A DNA stretch of 64,000 nucleotides from Dyella amyloliquefaciens (lineage in GTDB: Bacteria > Pseudomonadota > Gammaproteobacteria > Xanthomonadales > Rhodanobacteraceae), in the NCBI RefSeq assembly GCF_004296575.1, contig NZ_SAYT01000002.1, positions 797,313 through 861,312 on the forward strand, given 5' to 3'. Shown piece by piece: positions 8,928 through 17,491 of the stretch (positions are counted from its first letter, which is position 1; each line of letters opens with the position of its first letter). The notes under the pieces are model-generated. The model ran no database searches. It saw nothing but the letters and a program-made list of their open reading frames with translations, and was not told the DNA's origin. Made by a program: the position numbers and the translations under genes.

Positions 8928-11123
8928 TCAGCGTTTTCCTTGATTCCTGACGTGGTTCACAGTGCCGCCCCAGGGCGATTCCTGGGCGTGCAGGCGCAGG
9001 ATCCAGCAACCGTGGATATCGGCCCGGCGAGTGAAGTCGAACGGGATGCTGGGCGCGCTCCAATCCTCGATGCTGAACCGTTCAGCCAACGCTTCACGAT
9101 CCAGCTTGAAGCGACGGAAATTGTTGGAGAACACGATCACGCCCTCTGCCGTGAGTCGCTCGGCGCACGCCAGCAGCAGCTTCACGTGGTCGCGCTGGAC
9201 GTCGAAGTCGTCCGCGCGCTTGGAATTGGAGAACGTCGGCGGATCGACGTAAATCAGCCCGTAACGCTCGCGGTCCCGCTGCAGGAAGCTCATGGCGTCG
9301 GCCTGCATCAGCCGGTGTTTCGTCCCGGTGAAACCGTTGAGTGCCAGGTTGCGCGACGCCCAGTCCAGGTAGGTCGCCGAGAGGTCCACGCTGGTGGTGT
9401 CCTTCGCTTCGCCGTCCGCCGCGTAGACGCTGGCCGTGGCGGTGTAGGCGAACAGGTTCAGGAAGCGCCTTCCCCGGGCCAGTTCACGGATCTTGCCGCG
9501 CACCAGGCGATGGTCGATGAACAGGCCGGTATCGAGGTAGTCGGTCAAGTTGACCAGGAAGCGCAGGTCACCCTCGGCCACTTCGATGAACTCGCCGCGC
9601 TGGTCGAACTGGCCGTACTTGGAACCACCCTTGCCGCGCTCACGGGTCTTCAGTGCGATGCGGTCGCGCGGCACGCCCAGCACTTCGCCGGCAACGCGCA
9701 CGATTTCGCGCAGCCGGTGCCGCGCGGTCTCCGCCGGTATCTCGGCGGGAGCGCGGTACTCCTGGATATGCAGCCAGGGCTCGCCTTCCGCTGGCCCGTA
9801 GACATCGATGGCCGCGGCGTATTCGGGAAGATCCTGGTCGTAGGCGCGCCAGCAGGAAATGCCTTCGCGCTCCAGCCGCTTGCGCAGGTGCCGCAGGTTT
9901 TTCTCGAGGCGGTTGCGCAACATCTGCGCGCCTTCGGAAAGCGGCTTCACCTCGCGCGGGGTTTCGCTGCGAGCGTGCAGCTCGAACACCAGCAGCACAG
10001 TCTCCAGGGCGCCGTTGTACAGGGCGTACTTCTTCTCGGCGCGCAGGGGGATGGCGTGGCCAAGCTCAGCATCGCCCGCCAGCACGGCAGCGCGCCAACC
10101 GGCAAAGCGTTCGCGCAGGGTTTCACCCAGCGCCCGGTACAGGCGGGGCATCTCGGCGCGGTCGCCCAGGCGTTCGCCATACGGCGGGTTGGTGATCACC
10201 AGGCCGCGGGTGTAGCCCGGCGGAGGCGACACGTGCGTGGCGTCGTGCTTGTCCAGAGTGAGGAAGCCGGACACGCCTGCTTCCTGCGCGTTGCGCTTGG
10301 CCGTCTGCACCATGCGCGGGTCGGCGTCGCTACCGAAGAAGCAGCTGCGCAGGCCACGCAGACCCGTCTCGGCGCGCTGTCGCGCCTCCTCGAGCAGCTC
10401 GCGCCAGACGGCAATGTCATGCTGCTGCCAGCCGAGAAAGCCGTAGTACTCGCGGTGCAGGCCCGGCGCCACATCGGCGGCCATCCAGGCGCCTTCGATC
10501 AGCAAGGTGCCGGAACCGCACATCGGGTCCAGCAGTGCGCCACCCTCGGCATAGACTTCCGGCCAACGCGCGCGCAAAAGCATGGCAGCAGCCAGGTTTT
10601 CCTTTAGCGGCGCTTCGCCTTGCAGCTCGCGCCATCCGCGGCGGTGCAAGGGTGACCCGGCCAGGTCCAGCGACAACGTGGCGCGGTCGCGGCGCAGGCG
10701 CAGATTGATGCGTACGTCGGGCTCATCGGTGTCCACGCCGGGACGCGAACCATCGCGCTGGCGGAACTGGTCGACCACTGCGTCCTTCACGCGCTGGGCG
10801 ATGAACTGGCTGTGGGTGAGTTTGCTCTGGGCCGAATTGGCATCCACCGCCAGGGTGGCGTGGGAAGCCAGGTGCTTCGACCAGTCGATCGCCTGCACGC
10901 CGGCGTAGAGCGCGTCATCGGTCGCGGCGTCGAATTCGGCCAGTGGCAGCAGCACGCGGCTGGCGAGGCGCGACCACAGGCAGGCGCGATAAGCCGTGGC
11001 GAGCGTGCCGGCGAAATGCACGCCGGCCAGCGCCTCGCGCACGTCTTCCGCGCCCAGCGCGACCAGTTCGTCGCGCAGCAGGTATTCCAGGCCCTTCGGG
11101 CAAGTGGCGAAGAACGCGCTCAT
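8928..11123 (-). CDS. rlmL: Bifunctional 23S rRNA methyltransferase RlmKL
   Basis: Methylates two guanines of 23S rRNA, N2 of G2445 (RlmL half) and N7 of G2069 (RlmK half). The 731-residue protein has an N-terminal THUMP domain (about 45-155), a first Rossmann methyltransferase with DPMCGSGTLLIEGAW (about 198-212) and the catalytic NPPYGERLGD (about 312), then a second methyltransferase domain with RFLNLFAYTATASVYAA (about 546) and YVDPPTFSNSKR (about 624). Length matches the fused enterobacterial enzyme. Its ATG overlaps the stop of the upstream esterase gene by 4 nt, so the two are translationally coupled. Confidence 0.96.
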   Translation of the reverse strand: MSAFFATCPKGLEYLLRDELVALGAEDVREALAGVHFAGTLATAYRACLWSRLASRVLLPLAEFDAATDDALYAGVQAIDWSKHLASHATLAVDANSAQSKLTHSQFIAQRVKDAVVDQFRQRDGSRPGVDTDEPDVRINLRLRRDRATLSLDLAGSPLHRRGWRELQGEAPLKENLAAAMLLRARWPEVYAEGGALLDPMCGSGTLLIEGAWMAADVAPGLHREYYGFLGWQQHDIAVWRELLEEARQRAETGLRGLRSCFFGSDADPRMVQTAKRNAQEAGVSGFLTLDKHDATHVSPPPGYTRGLVITNPPYGERLGDRAEMPRLYRALGETLRERFAGWRAAVLAGDAELGHAIPLRAEKKYALYNGALETVLLVFELHARSETPREVKPLSEGAQMLRNRLEKNLRHLRKRLEREGISCWRAYDQDLPEYAAAIDVYGPAEGEPWLHIQEYRAPAEIPAETARHRLREIVRVAGEVLGVPRDRIALKTRERGKGGSKYGQFDQRGEFIEVAEGDLRFLVNLTDYLDTGLFIDHRLVRGKIRELARGRRFLNLFAYTATASVYAADGEAKDTTSVDLSATYLDWASRNLALNGFTGTKHRLMQADAMSFLQRDRERYGLIYVDPPTFSNSKRADDFDVQRDHVKLLLACAERLTAEGVIVFSNNFRRFKLDREALAERFSIEDWSAPSIPFDFTRRADIHGCWILRLHAQESPWGGTVNHVRNQGKR

Positions 11124-11647
11124 GCCGTCACTGCCAGTTGTTCGAGGAACAGGCGGAACTGTCCGACGATGTGATCCACGCTGGCACCCAGTCGATGATC
11201 GTCATTGACCACCACCAGGGGCAGCCGCTTGCGCTGTGCAAAGGCCAGCACGCCCTCCGGGGGACAGATGTCATCCTGCCAGCCGTGATAGAGCACGGTG
11301 GGCACGTCGGCGCGCAGGTCGAATGCCTGGCGGTAACCAGGGATTTCACTGGGCGTGGCCAGCAGGAACAGTCCGGCCACCGGCCGCTGCAGCGAGGCGA
11401 GGCCCGACACGAACGAGCCCATGCTCGACCCCACCAGGACCGGCGGCTGGTCCAGCGCGTCGATGGCGGCAGTCAGGCGCGCCAGGCGCGGATCAATCGA
11501 GCCCGCATAGCCGCGCACGTCGTCCTCGCGATAGTCGGGCCGCTGGGTAGCCCAGCCGAGGGTTTCCGCGAAAGCGGCCAGCACGCTGACCTTGGTCGCA
11601 TCCGGGCCCGAGTCCGAGCCATGCGAAAGAATGATCTGGCCGCCCAT
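11120..11647 (-). CDS. YqiA-like alpha/beta-hydrolase (esterase)
   Basis: A 175-residue compact alpha/beta-hydrolase without a signal peptide. A Ser-Asp-His triad can be read: nucleophile elbow VGSSMGSFVSG, acid in HGWQDDICPP and histidine in VNDDHRLGAS. The N-terminal SHGSDSGPDATKVSVLA fits the YqiA/YcfP-like predicted esterases. The start MGGQIILSHG at 11647 was preferred over longer in-frame starts because the extra residues look non-conserved. It is the first gene of an operon with rlmKL (4-nt overlap). The substrate is unknown. Confidence 0.78.
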   Translation of the reverse strand: MGGQIILSHGSDSGPDATKVSVLAAFAETLGWATQRPDYREDDVRGYAGSIDPRLARLTAAIDALDQPPVLVGSSMGSFVSGLASLQRPVAGLFLLATPSEIPGYRQAFDLRADVPTVLYHGWQDDICPPEGVLAFAQRKRLPLVVVNDDHRLGASVDHIVGQFRLFLEQLAVTA

Positions 11648-11716
11648 CGCGGTCTCCAACACTGCATCAAGCCTCACATCGTAACAGGCGCGGTTCCGCG
11701 CCATTAGACTGGGGCC

Positions 11717-12283
11717 ATGTCCCTGACCGTCATCGACCAGCCCCTGCCCTATGCCCACCTGCTGCCCGAGCGCCCGGCCGAGGCGGTGGAACGGGTGGTG
11801 ATCCACTGCACCGAGCTGCCCGATCTGGCCATGGCCCGCGAATACGGCGAGCGCGTGCTGTACGAGGACCGAGGCACGGGCGCCAGCGGCCACTACTACA
11901 TCGACCGGGATGGCAGCATTTACTGCTATGTCCCCACCACCCGGGTGGCGAACCACGTACGGGGGCATAACCCCGACTCCATCGGCATCGAGCTGGTGAA
12001 CCTCGGCCGGTACCCCCACTGGTGGGACTCCCGGAACCAGACCATGACCGAGCCCTATACGGCCGACCAGCTCGAGGCCCTGCTTGCCCTGCTGGCCGAG
12101 CTGCGCGAGGAGCATCCCAACCTGCGCCAGATCGCCGGTCATGAAGACCTGGACACCGCCCGCCTGCCCGCCTCCGACGATCCCTCGATCGAGGTGTCGC
12201 GCAAGCTGGACCCGGGCCCGCTGTTCCCCTGGCCGGAGGTGCTGGAAGCCAGCGGCCTGGAACGCGCGGAAGCCGGGCACTGA
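11717..12283 (+). CDS. N-acetylmuramoyl-L-alanine amidase, amidase_2/AmpD-like
   Basis: A 188-residue zinc amidase of the AmpD/PGRP fold, which cleaves the bond between muramic acid and L-alanine in peptidoglycan or its turnover products. Likely zinc ligands are H30 (VVIHCTE), the histidine of IAGHEDLD and the aspartate of LDPGPLFPW. ASGHYYIDRDG and SIGIELVN are further family motifs. No signal peptide is visible, so a cytoplasmic recycling role like AmpD is plausible, but the sequence differs enough that the exact substrate is open. A TAGACT hexamer at 11705 lies very close to the ATG. Confidence 0.85.
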   Translation: MSLTVIDQPLPYAHLLPERPAEAVERVVIHCTELPDLAMAREYGERVLYEDRGTGASGHYYIDRDGSIYCYVPTTRVANHVRGHNPDSIGIELVNLGRYPHWWDSRNQTMTEPYTADQLEALLALLAELREEHPNLRQIAGHEDLDTARLPASDDPSIEVSRKLDPGPLFPWPEVLEASGLERAEAGH

Positions 12284-12292
12284 CGCCCCGGC

Positions 12293-12298
12293 TATAAT
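12293..12298 (+). promoter_or_regulatory. Candidate -10 box for tesB
   Basis: A perfect TATAAT lies 31 nt before the tesB ATG, just after the amidase stop, and would give a leader of about 24 nt. No good -35 element is seen at the usual distance, so only the -10 is supported. Confidence 0.4.
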
Positions 12299-12328
12299 CG
12301 CCCGCTAACTTTCGCCCCCGAGTGCCCC

Positions 12329-13192
12329 ATGACGGAAACCAACGTCGGTGAACTGGTCGACCTGCTCGAACTCGAGCGGCTGGAGGACAACCTGTTCCGC
12401 GGCCAGAGCCGTGACATCGGCACGCACTTCGTGTTCGGCGGGCAGGTGCTGGGCCAGGCCCTGTCGGCTGCGCAGCGCACGGTCGATGCACAGCGCGAAG
12501 CGCACTCGCTGCACGCGTATTTCCTGCGCGCCGGCGACATCAACGCCCCCATCGTCTACAGCGTGGAGCGCACGCGCGACGGCGGCACGTTCTCGTCGCG
12601 CCGCGTGGTGGCGATCCAGCACGGCCAGCCCATCCTGAACGGCTCGATTTCGTTCCAGGTGCCGGAAACCGGCTTTGAACACCAATCGTCCATGCCCGAA
12701 GTCCCCGGGCCGGAGGACATCGAGCCGATGCAGGCGCTGCCACCCGAGCGGTTGGCCAAGCTGCCCGAGAAGTTGCAGCGCTGGCTGGGCGTGGATGCGC
12801 CGTTCGAGTTCCGCCACGTGTGGCCGCAGGACAAGCTGCATCCGGTCAAGCGTCCGCCGTTCCAGCACATCTGGTTCCGCCTGACGGCGCCGGTGGGCGA
12901 TTCGCCGGACCTGCACCGATCGCTGCTGGCTTACGCCTCGGACTTCAACCTGATCGGCACGGCCACCCTGCCCCACGGCATTTCGTACTACACGCACAAC
13001 GTGCAGATGGCGAGCCTGGACCACGCCCTGTGGTTCCACCGCCCGTTCCGCGTGGACGAATGGCTGCTCTATTCCTTCGACAGCCCGACGGCGCAGGGCG
13101 CCCGCGGGCTGGCCCGCGGCCAGATCTTCACCCGCGACGGCCGCCTGGTGGCTTCCACTGCCCAGGAAGGCCTGATCCGCCTGCGCGGCTGA
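12329..13192 (+). CDS. tesB: Acyl-CoA thioesterase II
   Basis: Hydrolyses medium- and long-chain acyl-CoA to free acid and CoA. The 287-residue protein is a double hot-dog fold of normal length. N-terminal FRGQSRDIGTHFVFGGQVLGQAL and C-terminal ASDFNLIGTA, SLDHALWFHRP and ARGQIFTRDGRLVASTAQEG carry the conserved Asp, Thr and Gln of the TesB active site. No signal peptide is visible; it is cytoplasmic. It is probably transcribed from its own promoter (TATAAT at 12293), with the DUF2007-like gene 89 bp downstream. Confidence 0.95.
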   Translation: MTETNVGELVDLLELERLEDNLFRGQSRDIGTHFVFGGQVLGQALSAAQRTVDAQREAHSLHAYFLRAGDINAPIVYSVERTRDGGTFSSRRVVAIQHGQPILNGSISFQVPETGFEHQSSMPEVPGPEDIEPMQALPPERLAKLPEKLQRWLGVDAPFEFRHVWPQDKLHPVKRPPFQHIWFRLTAPVGDSPDLHRSLLAYASDFNLIGTATLPHGISYYTHNVQMASLDHALWFHRPFRVDEWLLYSFDSPTAQGARGLARGQIFTRDGRLVASTAQEGLIRLRG

Positions 13193-13281
13193 GGCCGGAA
13201 GGCTCCGTAGTAAAATCAGGAACGGGCGCATTCCGCCCGCCGACCACCCGGCCGCCCGGGTGGTGAACCAGGGTTTTCTCC

Positions 13282-13674
13282 ATGCGTCAGCTCTATACCT
13301 CCCCCCGCCAGGACAACATCGATCGCGTCGCTGCGCTGCTCACCGAGCAGGGGATCGAATGCACCGTCGAGAATCGCTCGAACTACAACCGCCCCACCTA
13401 CCAGCGCTTCAGCTATTCCCAGCGCAGCGAAAACCGGGACAACTGGGCCCAGGTGTGGGTGACCCGTGCGGACGACTACACCCGGGCCCGCGCTCTGCTG
13501 AAGGAGCTGGGCATCGAGCCGGTGATCCGCCACGGCGAGGAACTGGCGCTGGCCCGCAAACCCACGGTGGAGACACGCCGCCAGAGCGTCGCGACCCGCG
13601 CCCGTCGCATCGTCATGCTGGCGGTGGCGGGCGCTTTCGTAATCCTGATGCTTCGTTATATGGGCGTGATCTGA
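13282..13674 (+). CDS. DUF2007-like protein with C-terminal membrane anchor
   Basis: A 130-residue protein. The N-terminal part (MRQLYTSPRQDNIDRVAALLTEQGIECTV and QVWVTRADDYTRARALLKEL) resembles the DUF2007 fold, a small ferredoxin-like domain named putative signal-transducing protein. An arginine-rich stretch (about 95-108) precedes one hydrophobic segment (about 109-127) at the C-terminus, so the domain would face the cytoplasm from the inner membrane. In Xanthomonas, similar proteins carry the label pathogenicity-like without direct evidence. Function is unknown. Confidence 0.7.
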   Translation: MRQLYTSPRQDNIDRVAALLTEQGIECTVENRSNYNRPTYQRFSYSQRSENRDNWAQVWVTRADDYTRARALLKELGIEPVIRHGEELALARKPTVETRRQSVATRARRIVMLAVAGAFVILMLRYMGVI

Positions 13675-13776
13675 CCAGCCCCAGGCTGAACCGACAGCCC
13701 AAAACGCTCAATCCGACGCCATCAGTAGGCATTTCCCTACTCACATGACAGGGCGGACCGGACATAGAATCAGTCC

Positions 13777-14487
13777 ATGCGCTCCGATCGTGTCCGCCTC
13801 TTCCAGACCTTGCCGCACACCTGCGGCTACTTTGCCGAGCGCACGGCACAGAATCTCGTGATCGATCCGGCCGCGCCGCAGCTGGACCAGTTGTACGGTC
13901 CGGCGCTGGAACGTGGCTTCCGTCGCGCCGGTGGCCACCTGTACTACCCCTATTGCAGCAACTGCCGGGCCTGCACGCCCTGCCGTATCGACGTCGCGAA
14001 TTTCATGCCGGACCGTTCGCAGCGGCGCTGCCTCCGGCGCAACAAGGACTTGCACGTCATCGAATCGATGGCCGGCTACAACGCCGAACGGCATGCGCTG
14101 TACGAGCGCTACCTGCGCCAGCGACATCCCGGTGGCGGGATGGATGAGGCGGATGCCAGCGATTTCCGTCGGTTCCTGACCGCGCCGTGGAGCCCCACGC
14201 TGTTCCTGGAGTTCCGCAACGGCTCCCGCTTGTTGGGCGTCGCGGTCACCGACGTCTGCGTACAAGGCCTGTCAGCGGTCTATACCTTCTACGACCCGGA
14301 TGAAACGGCTCGTGGCCTGGGTACCTACGCCATCCTGCAGCAGATATCCCTGGCCCGGCGCCGTGGCCTGCCGTGGGTGTACCTGGGTTTCTGGATCGCC
14401 GGTCACCCGAAGATGGACTACAAGCGGCGCTTCCGTCCGCTGCAGATCCGCACCAGCGAAGGCTGGGTGGAGATGCCGGAGGGCTAA
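13777..14487 (+). CDS. bpt: Aspartate/glutamate leucyltransferase Bpt
   Basis: Transfers leucine from Leu-tRNA to proteins with an N-terminal Asp or Glu, marking them for ClpS/ClpAP degradation (the bacterial N-end rule). The 236-residue protein has the N-terminal cysteine cluster YPYCSNCRACTPCRI (about residues 50-64) and the C-terminal GNAT-like block YLGFWIAGHPKMDYKRRFRP. Length is normal. It lies 102 bp after the DUF2007-like gene and is followed by a REP pair at the convergent junction with the alcohol dehydrogenase. Confidence 0.93.
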   Translation: MRSDRVRLFQTLPHTCGYFAERTAQNLVIDPAAPQLDQLYGPALERGFRRAGGHLYYPYCSNCRACTPCRIDVANFMPDRSQRRCLRRNKDLHVIESMAGYNAERHALYERYLRQRHPGGGMDEADASDFRRFLTAPWSPTLFLEFRNGSRLLGVAVTDVCVQGLSAVYTFYDPDETARGLGTYAILQQISLARRRGLPWVYLGFWIAGHPKMDYKRRFRPLQIRTSEGWVEMPEG

Positions 14488-14510
14488 GCCCCCGGCACAA
14501 AAAACCACTG

Positions 14511-14631
14511 TGTAGGAGCGCACCCAGTGCGCGACCGCAGCGCCACGTCATCATCCCGGTGTTCGGCCTTCGCCATCGCGCACGGACGAGGGTGAATGTC
14601 GCGCCGATCGCGCACTGGGTGCGCTCCTACA
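14511..14631. repeat. REP-like inverted pair between bpt and alcohol dehydrogenase
   Basis: Two copies of a 24-nt element in opposite orientation: 14511-14534 on the plus strand and 14608-14631 on the minus strand. Each starts TGTAGGAGCGCACC and contains the small palindrome GCGCAC-CCA-GTGCGC. The tip-to-tip arrangement is that of a bacterial interspersed mosaic element. The pair can fold into one long hairpin between two convergent genes. Confidence 0.85.
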
Positions 14632-14645
14632 TGAGGCGAACGGGT

Positions 14646-15683
14646 TTACGGCGTGCCGATATCCAGCACCACGCGACCCTGGATATGGCCTTCGCGCAGG
14701 CCCTGCAGTACGTCGTTCACGTCATCCAGCTTCTTCCGCTCGATCGTCGCCACGACCTTGCCTTCGGTGGCGAACGCGACGGCTTCGGCCAGGTCCTTGC
14801 GCGTACCCACGATCGAGCCGCGGATGGTGAGGCGCTTGAGCACGACATCGAAGATCGGCGTGGCGAAGTCGCCCGGCGGCAGGCCGACCAGACTCATCGT
14901 GCCGCGACGCCGCGTGAAACCAAGCGCCTGCGAGAACGCCGGCGGCGACACCGCCGTCACCAGCACGCCATGCGCACCACCGCCGGTGGCGTCCAGCACT
15001 GCTTCCACCGCATTCGGGCTGCGCGCATCGACCGCTGCCGAGGCACCCAGCTTGCGCGCCAGGTCGAGCTTCTCTTCGGCCACATCCACCGCGACGACAT
15101 TCAGGCCCATCGCCGTGGCGTACTGGATGGCCAGATGCCCGAGACCACCGATACCGGAGATGGCAATCCATTCGCCAGGACGCGCCTCGGTTTCGCGAAT
15201 GCCTTTGTACGTGGTCACGCCGGCGCAGAGAATCGGCGCCATCGCGGCGAAGTCCACATCCTTCGGCAGACGCGCCACGTAGGCGGCATGACCAATGGCG
15301 TACTCGGCGAAGCTGCCGTTCACGCTGTAACCGCTGTCGTGCTGCGTCTCGCACAGCGTTTCCCAGCCGGTGATGCAGTATTCGCAATGCCCGCACGCGT
15401 CATGCAGCCAGGCGATACCCACCGCGTCGCCAATCTTCAGGTTGTCCACGCCATCACCGAGCGCCACCACCACGCCTACGCCCTCATGGCCGGGAATGAA
15501 AGGCGGTTGCGGCTTCACCGGCCAATCGCCGTCCACTGCATGCACGTCGGTGTGGCAGACGCCGCTGCTGACGATCTTTACCAACACCTCGCCGCGCCCT
15601 GGCGTGGGCACGGGTACTTCCTCGATGCGCAGCGGTTCACCGAAACGGTGCGCGACGGCGGCCTTCATCGTCTTGGGGGCCAT
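14646..15683 (-). CDS. Zinc-dependent alcohol dehydrogenase
   Basis: A 345-residue medium-chain NAD-dependent alcohol dehydrogenase of the AdhP/AdhA type. Catalytic-zinc residues are in SGVCHTDVHAVDGDWP and PGHEGVG. The structural zinc cluster is CGHCEYCITGWETLC, and the dinucleotide fold is GIGGLGHLAIQYA. The start at 15683 (MAPKTMKAAV) was chosen because GGAG lies 9 nt upstream; longer in-frame starts add about 30 unlikely residues. Known members oxidise ethanol and other primary alcohols or reduce aldehydes. It is probably monocistronic; the flavoprotein gene upstream ends 135 bp away. Confidence 0.9.
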   Translation of the reverse strand: MAPKTMKAAVAHRFGEPLRIEEVPVPTPGRGEVLVKIVSSGVCHTDVHAVDGDWPVKPQPPFIPGHEGVGVVVALGDGVDNLKIGDAVGIAWLHDACGHCEYCITGWETLCETQHDSGYSVNGSFAEYAIGHAAYVARLPKDVDFAAMAPILCAGVTTYKGIRETEARPGEWIAISGIGGLGHLAIQYATAMGLNVVAVDVAEEKLDLARKLGASAAVDARSPNAVEAVLDATGGGAHGVLVTAVSPPAFSQALGFTRRRGTMSLVGLPPGDFATPIFDVVLKRLTIRGSIVGTRKDLAEAVAFATEGKVVATIERKKLDDVNDVLQGLREGHIQGRVVLDIGTP

Positions 15684-15818
15684 GAGCGATCTCCTGGAGG
15701 TCATGGAACGCGGCCGCCCGGTCACGTCATGCGACTCGGTACGGTTTCGCGGGGACCCACCCAAGATGCCGCCCATCTCGTGATGGACGGGTGACCAGGA
15801 TCAATCGGCTGCGGCTGT

Positions 15819-17339
15819 TCAGGAGTTGGCTGCGGCCTGCGGTATGACCGGATACGGATGCAGCTTCACCAGCGGCACGGAGATGCCATCGTCACCCACC
15901 ACGCGGCAATGCGTGCGGTCGAGTTGCCGCGGTTCTTCCACGCCGCAGCTGTGCGCGATGATGCCCACCTCGTGCATCACGTTGGTGGCGTAGTGGGCCA
16001 CGCGCTCGCTCTTGTCGGTGACGACCAGGCCACGCTGCAATTTCGGATTCTGCGTGGTGATGCCGGTCGGACACGTATTGCGATTGCATTGCAGCGACTG
16101 GATGCAGCCGAGCGCCAGCATGAAGCCGCGCGCGGAATTGACGAAGTCCGCGCCCATCGACAACGCCCACGCCACGTCGTACGCGGTGATGCACTTGCCC
16201 GAACAGATCACCTTGATGCGATCGCGCAGGCCCTTCACGACCAGCATGTCGACCAGCATCGGCAAGGCCTCGTGCAACGGCAGGCCCACGCCTTCCATCA
16301 GGGTCTGCGGCGCCGCGCCCGTGCCGCCTTCCGAACCATCGACGATGATGAAGTCCGGCGCGCTCTCGATGCCGCGCTTGTGCACCTCGTCGCACAGCTC
16401 GGCAATCCAGTCGATGCCGCCGAACACCGCCTTGAAACCGACCGGCTTGCCGGTGAGGTCGCGAATGTGGCGGATCGCATCCATCAGCTCCGTCACATTG
16501 CCGATGTCGAGATGGCGATTGGGACTCTGCGAGTCCTGCCCCACCGGAATGCCGCGAATCGCCGCGATCTCCGGTGTCACCTTGGCCGCCGGCAGCAGGC
16601 CGCCCATGCCTGGCTTGGCGCCCTGGCCGAGCTTGATGCTCACCATCTTCACCTGCTTGTGCGCACAGATCGCCAGCAGCTTTTCGTCATCGAGCTTGCC
16701 ATCGGGCGTGCGTACGCCGTACTTGGCGGTGCCGATCTCGAAGATGATGTCGCAGCCGCCTTCCAGGTGATACGGCGCCAGGCCGCCCTCGCCGGTATCC
16801 ATCCAGATGCCGGCCTTGGCAGCACCGCGCGACAGCGCGCGCACGGCCGGCGCCGACAGCGCGCCAAAACTCATCGCGGAGATATTGAAGAACGCGGCGT
16901 GCTGGTAAGGCTCGCGCGAGTACGGCCCAAGCGTTACCGGACGCGGCTCGAGATGCCTTTCGCCCAGCGCGGGGAACGGCGCATTGACAAAGAACGGCAC
17001 GCCTTCGCCGCGCAGGTCGCGGGTGGAGCCGAACGCGTTGGTGTTGTCCACGTTCTTCGCCGCGCGATACACCCATGTGCGTTGTGCGCGATTGAACGGC
17101 AGTTCCTCGCGATCACTGGAATACAGGTACTGCCGGAAGAATTCGCCGAGATGCAGGAACCAGTAGCGGAAGTGACCGATAACGGGAAAGTTGCGCAGCA
17201 CCGAGTTGCTGGTCTGGTTGCGGTCGACGAACCACACGACCATCACGACGACGACCACCAGCGCCAGCAGCAGCAGGAACAGCGCGGCGAACGTTTCCAC
17301 CATCACTACCAGCCAATGCGCAAATCCAGACGGTTCCAT
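15819..17339 (-). CDS. Membrane-anchored FMN-binding glutamate-synthase-like protein
   Basis: A 506-residue protein with one strong N-terminal membrane segment (about residues 9-37) followed by the alpha/beta-barrel domain of glutamate synthase. FMN and substrate motifs include SAMSFGALSAPAVRALSRGA, GQGAKPGMGGLLPAAKVT and DGSEGGTGAAPQ. The cysteines of CIQSLQCNRNTCPTGIT match the 3Fe-4S site of the large subunit. There is no glutamine-amidotransferase domain or small subunit nearby, so it cannot be a complete glutamate synthase by itself. Stand-alone proteins of this kind are common in proteobacteria with no settled function. Confidence 0.85.
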   Translation of the reverse strand: MEPSGFAHWLVVMVETFAALFLLLLALVVVVVMVVWFVDRNQTSNSVLRNFPVIGHFRYWFLHLGEFFRQYLYSSDREELPFNRAQRTWVYRAAKNVDNTNAFGSTRDLRGEGVPFFVNAPFPALGERHLEPRPVTLGPYSREPYQHAAFFNISAMSFGALSAPAVRALSRGAAKAGIWMDTGEGGLAPYHLEGGCDIIFEIGTAKYGVRTPDGKLDDEKLLAICAHKQVKMVSIKLGQGAKPGMGGLLPAAKVTPEIAAIRGIPVGQDSQSPNRHLDIGNVTELMDAIRHIRDLTGKPVGFKAVFGGIDWIAELCDEVHKRGIESAPDFIIVDGSEGGTGAAPQTLMEGVGLPLHEALPMLVDMLVVKGLRDRIKVICSGKCITAYDVAWALSMGADFVNSARGFMLALGCIQSLQCNRNTCPTGITTQNPKLQRGLVVTDKSERVAHYATNVMHEVGIIAHSCGVEEPRQLDRTHCRVVGDDGISVPLVKLHPYPVIPQAAANS

Positions 17340-17414
17340 CGCTGTCTCCGGTTGTCATCGTTGTGCCCACTCCATCGGGAGCAGGTGCGCCACCTCGCGG
17401 TGGCCATTCGGGGG

Positions 17415-17482
17415 AGCGGGTGTCGTCGACGTCCTTCACGAGCACCCGCTGCACCTCGATCCTCGCCCCAAACAGGCGAGGA
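17415..17482. terminator. Two stem-loops in the gap downstream of purT
   Basis: AGCGGGTG (17415-17422) pairs with CACCCGCT (17443-17450), and TCCTCGCC (17460-17467) pairs with GGCGAGGA (17475-17482). Both lie between the purT stop and the next minus-strand gene. There is no T tract, so they are terminator-like or mRNA-processing structures at best. Confidence 0.4.
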
Positions 17483-17491
17483 AGGGAAGCC

